Made by a program: the position numbers and the translations under genes. The notes below the pieces were generated by a model. That model did no database searches and had not been told where the DNA came from. It worked only from the letters and a program-made list of their open reading frames with translations. From Erigeron canadensis (taxonomy: Eukaryota; Streptophyta; Magnoliopsida; Asterales; Asteraceae), in the NCBI RefSeq assembly GCF_010389155.1, contig NC_057763.1, forward strand, positions 4,402,649 through 4,466,648: a DNA stretch of 64,000 bases. The letters are read 5' to 3'. Of this stretch, positions 44,871 through 56,236 are shown in pieces; position 1 is the stretch's first letter, and every line of letters starts with the position of its first letter.

Positions 44871-45681
44871 TATACTATAGTATATATTCTCCCAAAAGGG
44901 GTGGCTTTACAAACCCTGCTTTGATAACAAGTTTGATATATATACTTGCTTTTACCCATAACACAAGTGATGCCTTATTTGATACGTTCGTTTAAATTAC
45001 AGCTACATCCACACTATGTGAAGTTTCCAAATCAAAATAAGATCTTCTATTTTTATTTTTCGATTTTCCTATCAAATCTATATGTTTACCTTATATATTA
45101 TCTATTAGTAGACTACTACTACGGAGTATATTTTTGGTTTTTTATATTTTTCATTCCTGATAAGATGCTAGAAGTACTAATTAGTCTCCTATACATGCAT
45201 CCAGCTATCCAGGTCTAGTAGCGTTTCAATAATCAAAATATTATAGTTATAGATAGATAATAGAAATAAAAATAAAAATTTAAAAGATGGTGCCAATAAG
45301 GTTGGTGGTTCATTAGTAAAATCTTAATATCTTGGGATATTTTGTTACTAAAGGAGAAAAAAATAAAAAATAAAAAAAAATGATGGGGATTTGCTAAGAA
45401 ATAACATGGTTAACGATTCAGTTTCCAAATAGATACTTGGTCCGCCTCATAGAAAAGTGTATGTTATGGATTTGTTTCACAACATCCCTTTAACATGTTT
45501 TTATGGAACTTTTGGTACAAAGATTTTTTTTTCTCTTTGGCTACATGCCTACATCTTAAAAACCAGCTCAGCTTTATTAAATATCTTACATTTGCAAATA
45601 AAAAATGTTCACACAAGATCTGGACCAAATTGAAGTAAATTACTTTACTATTCGGTGGGTAAACATGTATTTTTTTTAGAG
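44871..45681. other. Intergenic region without recognised genes
   Basis: Begins near a TCTATACTATAGTATATATT motif (44872) like a Helitron 5' end, but no matching 3' end was found. The short ORFs have no recognisable features. Confidence 0.35.
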
Positions 45682-45829
45682 TTTTGCTAAACGAAGCCCT
45701 AAGGCTTTTGTTAAGGTGCATTAAATAGCTGTACATTTACCATGAAAATCAGGAGTGGACTTTTAATATGGAAACATACAACCTTTTTTTGCACGTTAAG
45801 TAGAACCCTTAGGGCTTCATTTAGCATTT
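45682..45829. mobile_element. Short MITE with ~37-bp inverted repeats
   Basis: The left end TTTTGCTAAACGAAGCCCTA and the right end, reversed, AAATGCTAAATGAAGCCCTA continue as AAGGCTTTTGTTAAGGTGC / AGGGTTCTACTTAACGTGC. 148 bp, non-coding. Target duplication not clear. Confidence 0.6.
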
Positions 45830-46008
45830 TCCCTTTTCTTTTACTTTCAATGAAGATATTTATTTTTTGATATATTTTGCAATCTTTCTAAATTTAACTT
45901 AGATGCAAGTTAAATGAGAAAAGAATTTCATATGTAAAGGTCACCATATTTATTTTCTTGTACTTAAATTCAAATTTTAAGACATATATCAATTAGATTT
46001 ATAAAATA

Positions 46009-46253
46009 CAAGAACGGTAACCGTGAGTTGCTACAGTGATGGAGGTGGCGGCGGCAGCGGCGGTGACAATGAGCGGAGCGGCCGAGATTGGTGGTAGCGC
46101 CGGTGAGTAATGGAAGTTAGTAATGTAATGTGGCTATAATGTAAGGTACATTATGCAATTGAATATGTATATTGTTGAAACTTAAAATCAATATTGAAAT
46201 TTTAAGTTCAATGTTGAAATCAAAAGTGATTTTGCTTTATACTACAGTATAGA
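46009..46253 (-). mobile_element. Non-autonomous Helitron (minus strand)
   Basis: On the minus strand it starts A^TCTATACTGTAGTATAAAGC and ends CTCACGGTTACCGTTCTTG before T, a degenerate form of the family end. A GC-rich GGCGGCGGCAGCGGCGG tract lies near the 3' end, as in other copies. 245 bp. Confidence 0.55.
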
Positions 46254-46257
46254 TAGA

Positions 46258-46486
46258 GATAACCAACTGGTTAGGATCAAATAATTATTGTCTTGCCTCT
46301 GGTAACAAAGGTAAAAGTTTTGATCCTCATGCCCAGTAAAGTTTGACTTTCTTTCTACATTAGGTAAAATTTGAAAGCAACCTCTCTATCTTAGGTAGGG
46401 GTAAGACTATCTACATCTAAATCTTCTTCGTAAAGGTAGGGGTAAGACTTTTTGCATCTAAATATTTCTCATACACCGTTGAAAAC
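46258..46486 (+). mobile_element. Au-like SINE
   Basis: Box A-like TAACCAACTGGTTAGGATC, box B-like AGTTTTGATCCTCA, then GCAACCTCTCTATCTTAGGT and two copies of GGTAGGGGTAAGACT. The GGGGTAAG-type 3' body is typical of Au SINEs of plants. It directly abuts the Helitron at 46009-46253. Confidence 0.55.
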
Positions 46487-46852
46487 GATATTAGATGTTA
46501 GCTTATTAGTTTATTTATATAATATTAGAGATAAAATAAAAATAATATTATTTTAAAAACGTTTTTATAGAGTGTTTACCATTTAAGAAAACAAAAAAGG
46601 TAAACATTTTAACAGTTATGGGTATATTAGGATTATAAAAGGTAAATATAGGGTGGTGTTGGTGATAACGACAATTAAGATAAGTTATTGTATAAAAGTA
46701 ATATAATATAGTTATTTTAGGAGTTAAATGTGTAAATTAGTATGGATAGTATAGGCTAATCAAATATTCAAATGTAAATGTTTAAAATAGTAAATTAAAG
46801 TAGATTTTAGATTGTTACTTTCTTATTAAAAAATGAGAGATGGTGAAATGTT

Positions 46853-47085
46853 GTTTTTTTTAACTAACAATTTATTAGTTAATAGTTAACATTCGAGACA
46901 TTACAGTAATATCTAATTAAGCAGTATGTAGAGCTCGAACCATGTATATTTGTGATGAAACCCGTAATTCTCGAAAACTCCTTAATAATCCACTCTTACA
47001 AATTTAGAAAATGAGATTCGAACCTTGTTAAATTTCTCCAAAATATACAACCTTATAAATGAATCACCAATCCATTAATAGATGA
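46853..47085 (-). mobile_element. SINE (family S, copy 2)
   Basis: On the minus strand it has box A-like AATGGATTGGTGATTC, box B GGTTCGAATCTC, body CGAGAATTACGGGTTTCATC, and an A-run at the end (46853-46861). Homologous to 15084-15280 over most of its length, and better preserved in box B. Confidence 0.65.
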
Positions 47086-48415
47086 TAAATGCTTTAAATA
47101 ATATTATGATAAAATGCTGGAACATTTTGCTAAGTTGATCGGTATAATTGGACATACAAAAGAAACATTATAACCAAATCTAGTTCTTATTTCTTTTAGA
47201 AAGGCATAATCAAATCTGGTAACCAAATCTAGTTAAAACAAAAATCATCCTTACACTACGTTTATCAATCATAAACGGAAATTATAAATTAGAGATATGC
47301 TATAGGTATCCCATGATACTAGCTACATCCCTAAATTATATTGCTCTCTCATAACTTTAAATTTGTATTTATTTTTCCAACAATATTACTTACCAAAAAT
47401 ATCTAATCAAATCAATAATAATTTTCTTATCCTTTTAAAAGAATTTAATTATAAGAAATATATTGTTAAATATAAAAAGTATTCTTAACTTGTTTTTTTC
47501 TTCATTTAAAAACAGTAGATTGATATCTCATGTACTGAATTGGTACCTACATAACCCCAGCATGGATAGTATCAACATAATTTAACCACTTAAATTCAAT
47601 TCTGAAAAAAAAAAAAAAAAAAAACGAATTCTCTTTTTACTAACGAAGTAATACCACATGTAACTACTAGCTAGCCACCGTCACATGCGACAATCATTAC
47701 CTCCGACCACCTGTTGATCATACTATACCCCTTTTCTATTTTACCGTCACTCAAACCCTCTATTTTTGTTATTTAATAGATAACCTTTCTTCTTTTTTAA
47801 TCCATATTAATTAACGCACAAAAAGCTAAAATTTGAATTCCAAATTCTCTTCCCTTGAGAGAAACAACAACGATGTTGGTTAATTAGACAAATAATACTT
47901 TGAGGAAAAACCAACAAAAAAAAATATCCTAAATTTTATTTAAAAAAAAAAGAGTGTTTAAATTAAAAAAAATAAAGGATTTGGTTGAATTGTTAGTCAA
48001 ATGCAAATCCAATGGTTGATTTATTCTACTGCATATCTTTATAATAAATAAAAAAGAATTGTCTTTTACATATATTTTTAGAAAGAATATGATTTGGCAA
48101 GCCCATATTTTCTCTAAAATTTTTTTCTTTTGATTATGATGTCACGAGTTTTCTAATATTCTTTAAAGAAATATATCCTATTAATTTAAAATCTTAATTA
48201 CTTATTGGAAAAAAAAAATATTGTGACCTACGCATAAAATCGAAATTTTTTTGATTATGATATTATGAGTTTTATAATATTCTTTTAACAAAAGATAGCC
48301 TTTTAAATATTTAATTAAAATCTTATATGCTTATTAGAAATAGAGAAAATTCTTTATAATGTTATGTTTTGAAATGAGTATTTTTTTATTTTTTTTATAA
48401 ATGAAATACTTACTT
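47086..48415. other. AT-rich intergenic region
   Basis: No gene was recognised. Contains an A20 run at 47604-47624. Two related segments share TTTTGATTATGATRTYAYGA and GAGTTTTCTAATATTCTTT (48129 and 48250), so a ~120-bp unit appears twice. Confidence 0.4.
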
Positions 48416-48550
48416 TGTTTTTAGAACAGCAAACGATCTTACGCCTAAATTACACGAATGCTTATGATGAAACACTTCTTACCATCTCAATAATCCATCA
48501 ATATAAATATATAAGAAGTGAGACTCGAACCATGAATTACCAATAGTTAC
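48416..48550 (-). mobile_element. SINE fragment (family S, copy 3)
   Basis: On the minus strand ATGGTTCGAGTCTCACTTCT (box B) is followed by GATGGATTATTGAGATGG and GTGTTTCATCATAAGC, collinear with the copies at 15084 and 46853. The 5' part is incomplete. Confidence 0.45.
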
Positions 48551-48669
48551 TTTTAATTTATAAGTTTATTGTGTTAGTGTATTCAATATCTTCATATCAA
48601 GTTATAATGTATTAATAACAAACATTACATATATTTTTTAAATATATTTTTTGTTTTAAAATTTTAATT

Positions 48670-48704
48670 AACATGTCCGGGTTAAACCCGGGTTGATTAG
48701 CTAG
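48670..48704 (+). mobile_element. Helitron 3' end with perfect hairpin
   Basis: CCGGGTTAAACCCGG (48677-48691) is an uninterrupted hairpin, followed 9 bp later by CTAG (48701-48704) and T. This is the textbook Helitron 3' structure, of a different family from the GCGCGGGTAC copies. The 5' end was not located. A reverse-strand relative lies near 16062-16090. Confidence 0.6.
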
Positions 48705-48961
48705 TATACCATTATACCTGTTTTGACTTATTTTCAAACTTTTTTTTAATAATCACTATGATCCATTTGTAAAGTGGCTCATATGTGCACGGGTCAATTA
48801 CATCATTTTTTCTCTCATTTTGGTACAGATTTTCGTTTTCTTTTCCTTGTGCGGCTATTTAAAGAAAACTGGATTTAGAGCTCTTACATTAGGTACATGT
48901 ACATCCGTTAATGTGAAAGAGTGAAGAGAGCGCGCAAAATATAAATAATAAATATAATATT

Positions 48962-50230
48962 TTTTTTTGGTGAAAATGTGAATTATATTACTATCCAAAA
49001 TATGTACACAATTACAAATATATGTAACTTAGACAGCCCCAAGAAACATTCATCCAAAATCAACAGACTCAATTCTAATCAAAATTAACAAGACAAACAA
49101 AACAATACTAAAACTTCCATCTATATCCACAGGCATCCAACATTCAAAGACTTGAGCATAGCATCCAATTCTTAACCAATTCAACATCCTTGATACTTGA
49201 CTGCACCAGTATAAGACCAAGTAGTCTCATCTTGCATGATTCACTATTCTTATACGCAAGTGCAATCAACAAACTCATTGCAATGACTATACAACAGATA
49301 CTTCAACATCAAGAATCAAATAGCTCTCAGTGAATTACCCTTCCATTTCAGCTCCCCGCATATCTGCAATTTGTTCTACATTTCTAGTTTTCCTCACTTT
49401 GATGGACAATAATTGAGTTCTAACACTGTCCCTTATAATTTGGCTTAATCCCTCCTTATTCCTCTCTTGACTTCTGAATATCCTAGCATTTCTTTCCTGC
49501 CAAATATAATATACAGCAGCAACCACCATAATTCTATTCACCACCACTCCTAAATTGTTATTTTCCTTATCTCTGGCTAAAATTCTGATCACTTCATGCA
49601 AACTGTCCACCTGCTGCATTTGATAGAATCTTTGGCTTAGTAGCTTCCATATTTCTCCTATATATCTGCATTTATAGAAGAGGTGCTCATGGCTGTCAGC
49701 AAACTCATTACAAAATACACATTTATACTCTGCATTCTGCTTCCAAATAACCATTTTATCTTGAGTTAACAGTTTTTCCTGAACTACCAACCATAAAATG
49801 AATGCATGCCTTGGGATAAACTGTCTGAACCAGATTACATTTTTCCACACCTCATATTCTTCCATGCTTGTTTTGTGGAGAATTCTACTTTCTGGTTATC
49901 ATTAGTAGACCACAACACTTTGTCCTCTAACCCAATATGAATATTTGGTACCTCAATACCTCTCAGAATAGGGTAAGCTTCAATCCATCCATCAGGTCAC
50001 TTCCAATTACCATTACAAATCATTTTATCTACTGTAATATTCTCTTCAATTCTAGCAACATACATAGCTCTTCTATTAATATACTCACTTAAAAGACCTT
50101 CACTACACCATTTATCATTCCACATAGATGTGTTTTGCCCATCTCTTATTTTCACAACAACATGGTGCCTAATAAGTCCCTAATCTCCATGATAGTCTTC
50201 CATCCCCAACTATCAGTTTTATCCACATGA
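48962..50230 (-). pseudogene. 5'-truncated LINE: 3' part of reverse transcriptase ORF with zf-RVT domain
   Basis: The open segment 49865-49335 (minus, 176 codons) has the zinc-binding reverse-transcriptase region (zf-RVT): PRHAFILWLVVQEKLLTQDK, CVFCNEFADSHEHLFYKCRY, then an AAVYYIWQERNARIF helix. Further upstream on the minus strand to about 50220 the frame continues (VKIRDGQNTSMWNDKWCSEG, ...EDKVLWSTND...) but is interrupted by a TGA after ICNGNWK and by a break near 50170. The 3' end has an A-run at 48961-48970. The catalytic YADD part is missing. It is cut at its 5' end next to the Helitron at 50241. Confidence 0.8.
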
Positions 50231-50240
50231 TAAGTCCATA

Positions 50241-51026
50241 TCTATACTACCCCCTCCTCCATTCAACTTTCTACCTTTGAATTATATAATATACCCTCTA
50301 CATTTAGGTCGCGTTTGATTCACATAATTTGATAGAATCTGATGGAATTGGAATTGAATTCCATTCCTTAGTGTGTTTGGTTGGTTAAAGATGGAGGAAT
50401 CACATTCCGTTGGAATGTTAACATTCCCTCATTTGATGGAATCTCCATTCCTTGGGGATGGGGGAAGGAATCTCATTCCGTCCCTCACTTAAATCTTCAA
50501 AAAATAAAAAACATTCCGTCAAATTCCATTCTTTCAGATTCCATTCCTTCCAAAAACATTTCGCGAACCAAACGCGCCTAAACTACCTCCACACACCTTA
50601 TCCCTGAAATTCCGAGATTACCCTTAATAAAAAAAACCATACAATTACCTAAAACCCCTATTGTTATAAAATCCCCCATTAACTCTAAAATTATTGCTGA
50701 AGGTATTTCTATGGATAAGAAAAAATTTACAACTCACGAAATTACGAACCAATTATGTCCTTCGTATATTCGTATTAAATTTTAATCTTTGACTATTTTT
50801 TTTTAATTGTCTTGGTCTCCACTACAATTGTAAGTGGTTATTTTTCATGGTTAGTGTTTGTACTTCATTATTTTTTGCATCTAATCCGCGACTTATTTTT
50901 AGAATGATATATACGGTTAGATCCTGCATTGACGCATGTCATGAAAGTAAACTGAACGTTATAAACCGTTACGGTGTCTAAAGCGTTATAAATCGTCGTC
51001 GCTGCAACGCGCGGGCACCACTCTAG
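50241..51026 (+). mobile_element. Helitron with nested MITE
   Basis: Starts A^TCTATACTACCCCCTCCTCC and ends GCTGCAACGCGCGGGCACCA CT CTAG before T. Both ends match the Helitron family of this window. An inner MITE lies at 50307-50578. 786 bp, no ORF of its own. Confidence 0.65.
50307..50578. mobile_element. PIF/Harbinger-type MITE nested in Helitron
   Basis: The ends GGTCGCGTTTGATTCACATA and, reversed, GGCGCGTTTGGTTCGCGAAA are inverted repeats of the GTTTGGTTC class seen at 18985 and 62649. Subterminal GGAATTGGAATTGAATTCC / GGAATGGA motifs recur. The flanks are TTA and TAA, so the 3-bp duplication is imperfect. Confidence 0.65.
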
Positions 51027-51426
51027 TAGTTTATTCTTTAACTTCACTATATTGACCCATATGTATTAACTAGTAATAAATATAATATTACTAGTGGTGT
51101 AATCAACTAATTAATGACCATATGTATTAACTAAAAATAAAAATAGTAGCACGGGGTGTATTAAGCAAATTTTTAAGGTCTCTATAGACGATCTCATAAA
51201 TTATTCCAAGATTCAACAATATTAATGTTTTCTCCATTTTAAAGAATAAAAAATAAAAAAATGATTAAATAAAACCACTCCCATCCGACACACGTGACAA
51301 CAAAAAACAACAGCCCATTTCACCACTCTCAAACAAAACAAAAACCCCACAATAAAAAAGAAAAAAAAAACACACCCCCCTCAAAATCTCTCTTTCCCCA
51401 CTATCATCTTTCATTCTTTCTTTCAA
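51027..51426 (+). promoter_or_regulatory. Promoter and leader of the TBL gene
   Basis: AT-rich DNA, then an A-rich and CT-rich leader (CTCTCTTTCCCCACTATC at ~51387) right before the ATG at 51427. A Helitron ends 400 bp upstream. No TATA box could be chosen with confidence. Confidence 0.4.
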
Positions 51427-54400
51427 ATGGCATTTCTTCTATCACCATATATTTCAATTATTACATTGTTACTACTATTATTGTTGTTAAATTTAAACTC
51501 ATTATCATCATGTTACATGTTAGTTCATCATTTAAACAAAAATCACAATAATAATCATAACAATCACCAAAAACGTCCAATCTTGCAAGCTAACCAATCT
51601 CAATGTTCTTTGTTCATGGGTTCATGGATCCATGATGATTCTTACCCGGTTTACCAGTCTTCTAACTGCCCTGTTATTGACCCGGATTTCAATTGTCAAA
51701 TGTATGGTCGACCCGATTCAGATTACCTCAAGTATCGATGGAAACCTGCTAATTGTGAGCTTCCTAGGTCAGTCACTCACTCACTATGTTGCCATTTTCA
51801 TTTTCATTTTCATTATTAATTTTTATTTAATAATATATGATTATTTGAAATTAGTTGTACTTCATGCAGTAGCTGTTGTATAAGCTGTCAATATAATGTA
51901 TTTGTTTTTTTCTATCATTAAGAGATTGTTTGGTATTGGTGATTTGTTATGGTACACTTCTAAGTCTTTATATATAGTTTACTGCTAAATACAAAATTCA
52001 TATTTTTTTCATGATGTTTTTAGAAATTTTTTCCTGGTTTATGGATTTATTTTTGAAAAGCTAGTGAATCTCTGGATATTGTTTTTGACTTAAGAGTTTA
52101 TCGACTTAAGGTCATTGGTCTAAATAAAATATTAGAGTATTAAGTCGATACATCCATAATAAGTAACAAAAGTTTTAAGTTTAAAAGATATATAATACAT
52201 AGTGGTATATTTTGTGACCCTTTTTGTACGCTATATTTGTCCACCATAAATTTGAATATTTAAGTTTATTGATTTATATTTCGAGAACAGAAATTAATTT
52301 GAATGTTGTACTAAATGATTGAATATTGCCTTCCATCTAATTTTCGATTTTTCTTAAAAGAGCATATGAGCCTCTGTCACAACGACTATCTTTGACATTT
52401 AAATTTTGTATTTAATAATAATGCATAAATAAATACTTGTGAATTTGTAGGAATAGGATTACCTCAAGTTTCCCAACTTAACTGATTTTGATCCTTGATT
52501 GAAAATCAAGTGCTAAAATTAAATAAGTATCATTGAATCTTAACTCTTGATTTTCATTCAAGGGTCTAAATCCTCCCAACTTAACTAGTTGGAGAAAGTT
52601 AAGGGAATCCTACTCAGAATTTGTGATATGAAGGAGGGACACTTTTGATTGACTACAGGTTTGACGGGATGGAGTTTTTGGAGAAAATGAAAGGAAAAAC
52701 AATAATGTTCGTTGGGGACTCATTAGGAAGAAACCAATGGGAGTCGTTGATTTGTCTGACGTGGTCTTCTGTGCCACGTGTCGCAACACAAGTCCTGAGA
52801 GCATATCCTCTTTCTACATTTAAATTCTTGGTATGTGATCCTGACCGTTGTTTTTTTTTTCATTATTGAATTGTGGGTCCTTTTACACTCGTTGATTAAA
52901 CGCGTTTTTTTTTGGTATAAATTATTTTGGATACAATACAATGTATCTAAATTCTAATGTATGTGTCGTTTGTTAAAATATCAAAGACGGACATGCTTAT
53001 ATATAAAAGTCATGTATGTTATATAATATCGGTATCTTTAATAATTACGAGCAACTAATTGCATATAATGGTTGGGTCATGGGTGGTCAACACGTTAGGA
53101 ACGTACGTATTAATAACATTTATGATTTATCATCATCTTAAAATATATAACGTACGTAGTAATAACATTTATCATCATCTTAAAAAATACTTTATATCAT
53201 ATAATTTGTTACGTCTAATCCAAGGACCTATTTTCTAAGTTCGCACTCATCAACATATACTGTTTAATAGACAAAAGATTTTTATGTTGATATAACGTCC
53301 TATAAATCTCAATGTAGGTCGTCAATGTAAAGAGTTTATGTTGATATTAGAATGAACTTTAAGATTACATAAAACATATATTGGTAACATTTTCATATAT
53401 ATGAATGAATATGCATTTTATATATTGGTCTTTTCGGAGAACGTAATATACATCGAAACAAAAGTGAAGTTACATATATATCGTGCAGGATTACGATGTA
53501 ACGATGTCGTATTACAAAGCACAATATTTAGTGGATATCGATGCTGTAAATGGTCGAAGGGTGCTTAAATTAGAGGATATATCGGAAAATGCTCAGGCAT
53601 GGAAGGGTGTTGATGTGCTTTCTTTCAATACGGGTCATTGGTGGAGCCACACCGGAGATACTCAAGGGTTAGTTTTGTCATTTTAAATGCTTTTGAAAAA
53701 GAAAAACAATCCTTGTGCCTTGTGGGGTTGGTCTAAATACAAAGTAGTTAATGAAATCTTTTTGGTTTACAACATCTCTAGTGACAAATCTTTCTAGTTT
53801 AGTGTAAAGTATTTAGGTTATGTATAGGTTGTTCAAATCTATGTTTGTTACATTTTAAGTGATACAAATTAGTCATTAAATTTAGTAAAGGCACTTTATT
53901 TTGTCATGTCATATGTTGTTTCCAAAAATATTCTTTTATTTTAAATGTTATATGTTAGGGATTGTTTCTTTGTTAGTTATTAAGTACTGAGTGTATTAAG
54001 TGACATATGCATTAAGAATTTATGTATGCATTAGCAAAATATAAATAATTGACAGTTTTTTATGTTTATTAAGTAAAAAATATAAAATTTGACGGAATGA
54101 TTAAGTTCTTAATTGTTAAGTTTATTAAGTAAAAAAGAAACAAAACGTAGTTGGCGTTCCATTTAAAATGCTAAATTTACAAATAGTTTAAAAGCAAGTG
54201 CTTACATTTTTATGTGTCGTGTTTAAATTAACAATGATTAAAAGAAAAGGATGACTTAACTTAATTGGTGACAAAGTCTTTTTTAAACTATTGCGTTGTA
54301 AATTACCTATCATCATTCAATGGGAAAAAAGGAACCCTTTTGAAAGGTTTAGTAATGGATTAGTATAAAGTTATTCATTTGTATGCAACCATCATATTTG

Positions 54401-56070
54401 TATTATGTTGGATTATATATTGATTTTTTTTGCCAAAGTGCAAAAAGGTATAACTTGTGCACAAAAAGTTTGTTTCCATAATGACACACGTTAAAGGAAA
54501 AGATGAAGATAAAAAAGCGATAAAGTGAATATCTCATGTGACATATAGATATCATATAGGCTAATAAATGTACCAAAGGACAGTATAAATTGTATAACAT
54601 GTTGTATAGATATTATTGCGTGTGTGATAAATTTATCAATTTGCGGTACTAATATCATCTCCTTATATGTATTTTAGCAATGCCTAATTATATGCCATAT
54701 ACTACCATCTTTTACTACATGTATTTTTTATTGCCAAAAGAATAAAAAAATGATGATGAAGACTTGAAGAGTATAAAAGAAAATTTTTCTTTTTGAATAT
54801 TTGTACTGCAATTTGATCAAAAGAAGTGTGGGTTGGCAGTTGGCACAAGACTTTGTTGGTATGCCAGTACAGTAAAAAAAAATAAAACTTAAATGGGTGC
54901 AGGTGGGACATGATGGAATCGGGTGGGTCGCTGTACCAGGATATGGATCGTATGGTTGCCATGGAAACTGCTGTTAGAACGTGGGCCCGATGGGTCGATT
55001 CCAATGTCGACACCACTAAAACCCGAGTCTTTTTTCAGTCTTTCTCGCCTACTCATTACAAGTATGCACCTTCTTTTCCTATACTTGTCTTTTTTTATCG
55101 TATGTATTCAACTTTTAAACGATTATATTGTGTGTGGCGAATTTTAGTACCATGAGTATGACTTATTATATTTTATAACCAATGATCTGAATTCAATTAG
55201 TGTCGGCTTAAGGTTTTTAGAGACAATAAGTGAGATCAATATTAGGGGACTAGTTCATTATCATATAAATTAAAGTAAACAAAAAAAAAGTATCTCGACT
55301 TATGTTATTGAACTACTAATAATAAAAAATGCAGATATTGATGCAAAAATCCATAAGAGTGTTACTGCAATGTAAATTATATAATGATACTTAGTCCAAA
55401 GTCCAAACATTAAGTTGACAAGTTATATGGTTACTACATAAAGATAGGTGGTCAAATGTTAGACCAAACAGGTGCGAAACATAACAAGTTTTCTTTTTCT
55501 TAGAGGCCAAATTATTCCTAAAGCAACCTAAATTTTTATGACGTGACAACTTACTCTGTTATGAGTTCAAAACAGTTGCAAAACATAATAAGTTAGATAC
55601 ATAATGATGCCCTTGTTATGTCTGCAAACTTCTAAGTATTTGTTTTTAATTTACTTCATATCAGTTATGAACTTGAAAGTTACTTAAACTAACGGTCCAG
55701 ATTTCACATATTTACTAATGTGATTGGAAAATTTTGTAGTCCTTCGGAATGGAATGGAGGGGCAGTAAGCACCTCTAAGAACTGCTATGGAGAGACAGCT
55801 CCTGTGAGCGCATCAGTATTCTCAGGAGTGTATCCGAACGAGATGAAGGTGGTAGATGCAGTGCTAAAAGATATGCAAACCCCAGTTTACGTGCTTGACA
55901 TAACGACTCTTTCAGAAATGAGAAAAGACGCTCACCCGTCAATCTACAGTGGGGACACGAGCACTGGTCAAAAGGCCAACCCTAATGGCACCCCTGATTG
56001 CACACATTGGTGTCTTCCCGGGTTACCTGACACATGGAACCAACTCTTCTACACCGTCTTGTTCTTTTAG
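51427..56070 (+). CDS. Trichome birefringence-like protein (PMR5/TBL family)
   Basis: Golgi-type polysaccharide O-acetyltransferase family, acting on xylan, mannan or pectin. Five exons, all phase-consistent: 51427-51767, 52659-52830, 53489-53667, 54903-55061, 55740-56070, giving 393 aa. The N-terminus is a hydrophobic signal-anchor (aa ~8-30), followed by a short His/Asn-rich stem and the PMR5N domain ([20 protein letters not shown], later [15 protein letters not shown]). The GDS motif (VGDSLGRNQ) places the catalytic serine at S135. The C-terminal DxxH motif is D370-H373 in [16 protein letters not shown]. All key residues are present. The exact TBL number and substrate cannot be told from sequence alone. 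It converges with asparagine synthetase, 166 bp between stops. Confidence 0.94.
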
Positions 56071-56236
56071 TATCAACCCATTTTTAACCATTTTGTAGCT
56101 GTCTTAGGCAAGGAATTAAAGCAAACTGTTGAGATAGGTTTATTTATTGTAATTTAACTTAACACAATGTACCGTTGACAATCAAGTCATGTTATACACG
56201 TGGTTGACTAAAAGTTGACTTCATGTTTCGGTACCA

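Noticed and set aside
49335..49865. 176-codon minus-strand ORF as a host gene
   Set aside because: It has the zf-RVT signature, a broken upstream continuation and an A-run downstream, so it is the end of a LINE.
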